Positions 33,330 through 33,589 of a stretch of DNA of 33,589 nucleotides are shown here, one piece after another. Location: NCBI GenBank assembly GCA_022825595.1, contig JAJDWM010000603.1, forward strand, positions 1 to 33,589, read 5' to 3'. The notes under the pieces were generated by a model. The model was not told the DNA's origin. It did not search any database and was given only the letters and a program-made list of their open reading frames with translations. Source of the DNA: Bryobacterales bacterium (GTDB lineage Bacteria > Acidobacteriota > Terriglobia > Bryobacterales > UBA6623). Numbering within the stretch: the first letter of the stretch is position 1; each line of letters opens with the position of its first letter. The translations under genes and the position numbers were made by a program.

Positions 33330-33589
33330 TTCCCGTCTCCTCCGCATCCCGCCAATGTCCAAGCTGGGCGCCGCTTGTTGAGGAACGCCCTCACGCCCTC
33401 CTGCCCCTCCTCGGAGGAGCGACGGTCGGCCAATAGCTTCGCGGTCCTCAGGTGAATCGCCGCGTCGAGAGGCGATTCCGTGACTTCCCGGACCAAGCGC
33501 TTGCAAGCGGCCAACGCGCCGGGCGCTCCCAGCAACAGCCGGTCGACCACCGCCCGGGCGCGGACCTCCAGCTCGCCGGGCGGTGCGAC
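33317..33589 (-). CDS. Enoyl-CoA hydratase/isomerase family protein, C-terminal fragment
   Basis: The gene is cut by the right edge. Only its last 90 or so residues are present, read on the minus strand from 33589. They contain VAPPGELEVRARAVVDRLLLGAPGALAACKRLVRE, then LLADRRSSEEGQEGVRAFLNKRRPAW. The 'GAP.AL...K' helix and the 'S.EG.EG..AFL.KR.P.W' ending are hallmarks of crotonase-family C-termini. The catalytic glutamates lie outside. Its stop overlaps the ATG at 33320 of the sulfatase frame, so it is the first visible gene of a three-gene operon. It probably serves fatty-acid or branched-chain acyl-CoA breakdown. Confidence 0.85.
   Translation of the reverse strand, partial: VAPPGELEVRARAVVDRLLLGAPGALAACKRLVREVTESPLDAAIHLRTAKLLADRRSSEEGQEGVRAFLNKRRPAWTLAGCGGDGKCLE

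Noticed and set aside
1-33589. CRISPR array, tRNA/rRNA, insertion sequence or phage genes
   Set aside because: No regular repeats, cloverleaf-like sequences, transposase or integrase motifs were seen on reading both strands.

Overview
The window is about 33.6 kb of GC-rich bacterial chromosome and most likely comes from an acidobacterium of the Solibacteres/Bryobacterales type. The best clue is the large secreted subtilase at 22626-25922. Its C-terminus (starting with an 'IDGIYNSATLL..LAPGSLATIFG' pattern) resembles the TIGR03437 'Solibacter' C-terminal domain. A PSCyt1/DUF1549/DUF1553 plus DUF1501 gene pair, Tat-type sulfatases and a TPR-plus-secreted-proteins operon also fit Acidobacteriota or Planctomycetota. 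The taxonomy is an inference from gene content. No rRNA, tRNA, CRISPR array, integrase or transposase was seen.

Layout. (a) 1-145 (-): N-terminus of a secreted cyclase-family (PF04199-like) protein, cut by the window edge and absent from the ORF track. (b) 429-4700 (-): a two-gene ATPase operon, a 413-aa AAA/STAND-like ATPase followed by a 962-aa ATPase-winged helix-TPR protein. It has its own AT-rich promoter with a dyad over the -10 box, a strong Shine-Dalgarno and a GC hairpin after the last stop. Its base composition is partly lower in GC than its neighbours. This is the best candidate for an undescribed system. (c) 5331-7441 (+): a Gfo/Idh/MocA oxidoreductase and a TIM-barrel sugar isomerase behind a leader with three alternative-pairing GGCGCC segments. 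(d) 7810-12078 (+): full-length Lhr-type helicase. (e) 12887-14647 (+): NCS2 xanthine/uracil permease with an extra C-terminal soluble domain, flanked by two unusually long gene-poor gaps. (f) 15372-19627 (+): secreted PSCyt/DUF1549/DUF1553 protein and Tat-exported DUF1501 protein. (g) 20237-22618 (+): secreted TPR protein and two small secreted helical proteins in one operon. (h) 22626-25922 (-): subtilisin-like protease. (i) 26009-27469 (+): secreted protein with a heparinase/alginate-lyase-like N-terminus. (j) 27455-29766 (-): endonuclease III and glycerol-3-phosphate dehydrogenase. (k) 29825-30745 (+): dihydroorotate dehydrogenase. (l) 30773-33589 (-): the end of an enoyl-CoA hydratase, a sulfatase and an adenosine deaminase, with overlapping ends.

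How they fit together. Much of the window is housekeeping: DNA repair (Nth, Lhr), pyrimidine and purine metabolism (PyrD, Add, the NCS2 permease) and glycerol-3-phosphate oxidation. The rest is an exported degradative repertoire (subtilase, sulfatase, lyase-like protein, DUF1501/PSCyt pair) plus cytoplasmic sugar catabolism (Gfo/Idh with isomerase), as expected of a heterotroph feeding on complex organic matter. The ATPase pair stands apart in composition and organisation and has no metabolic partner nearby.
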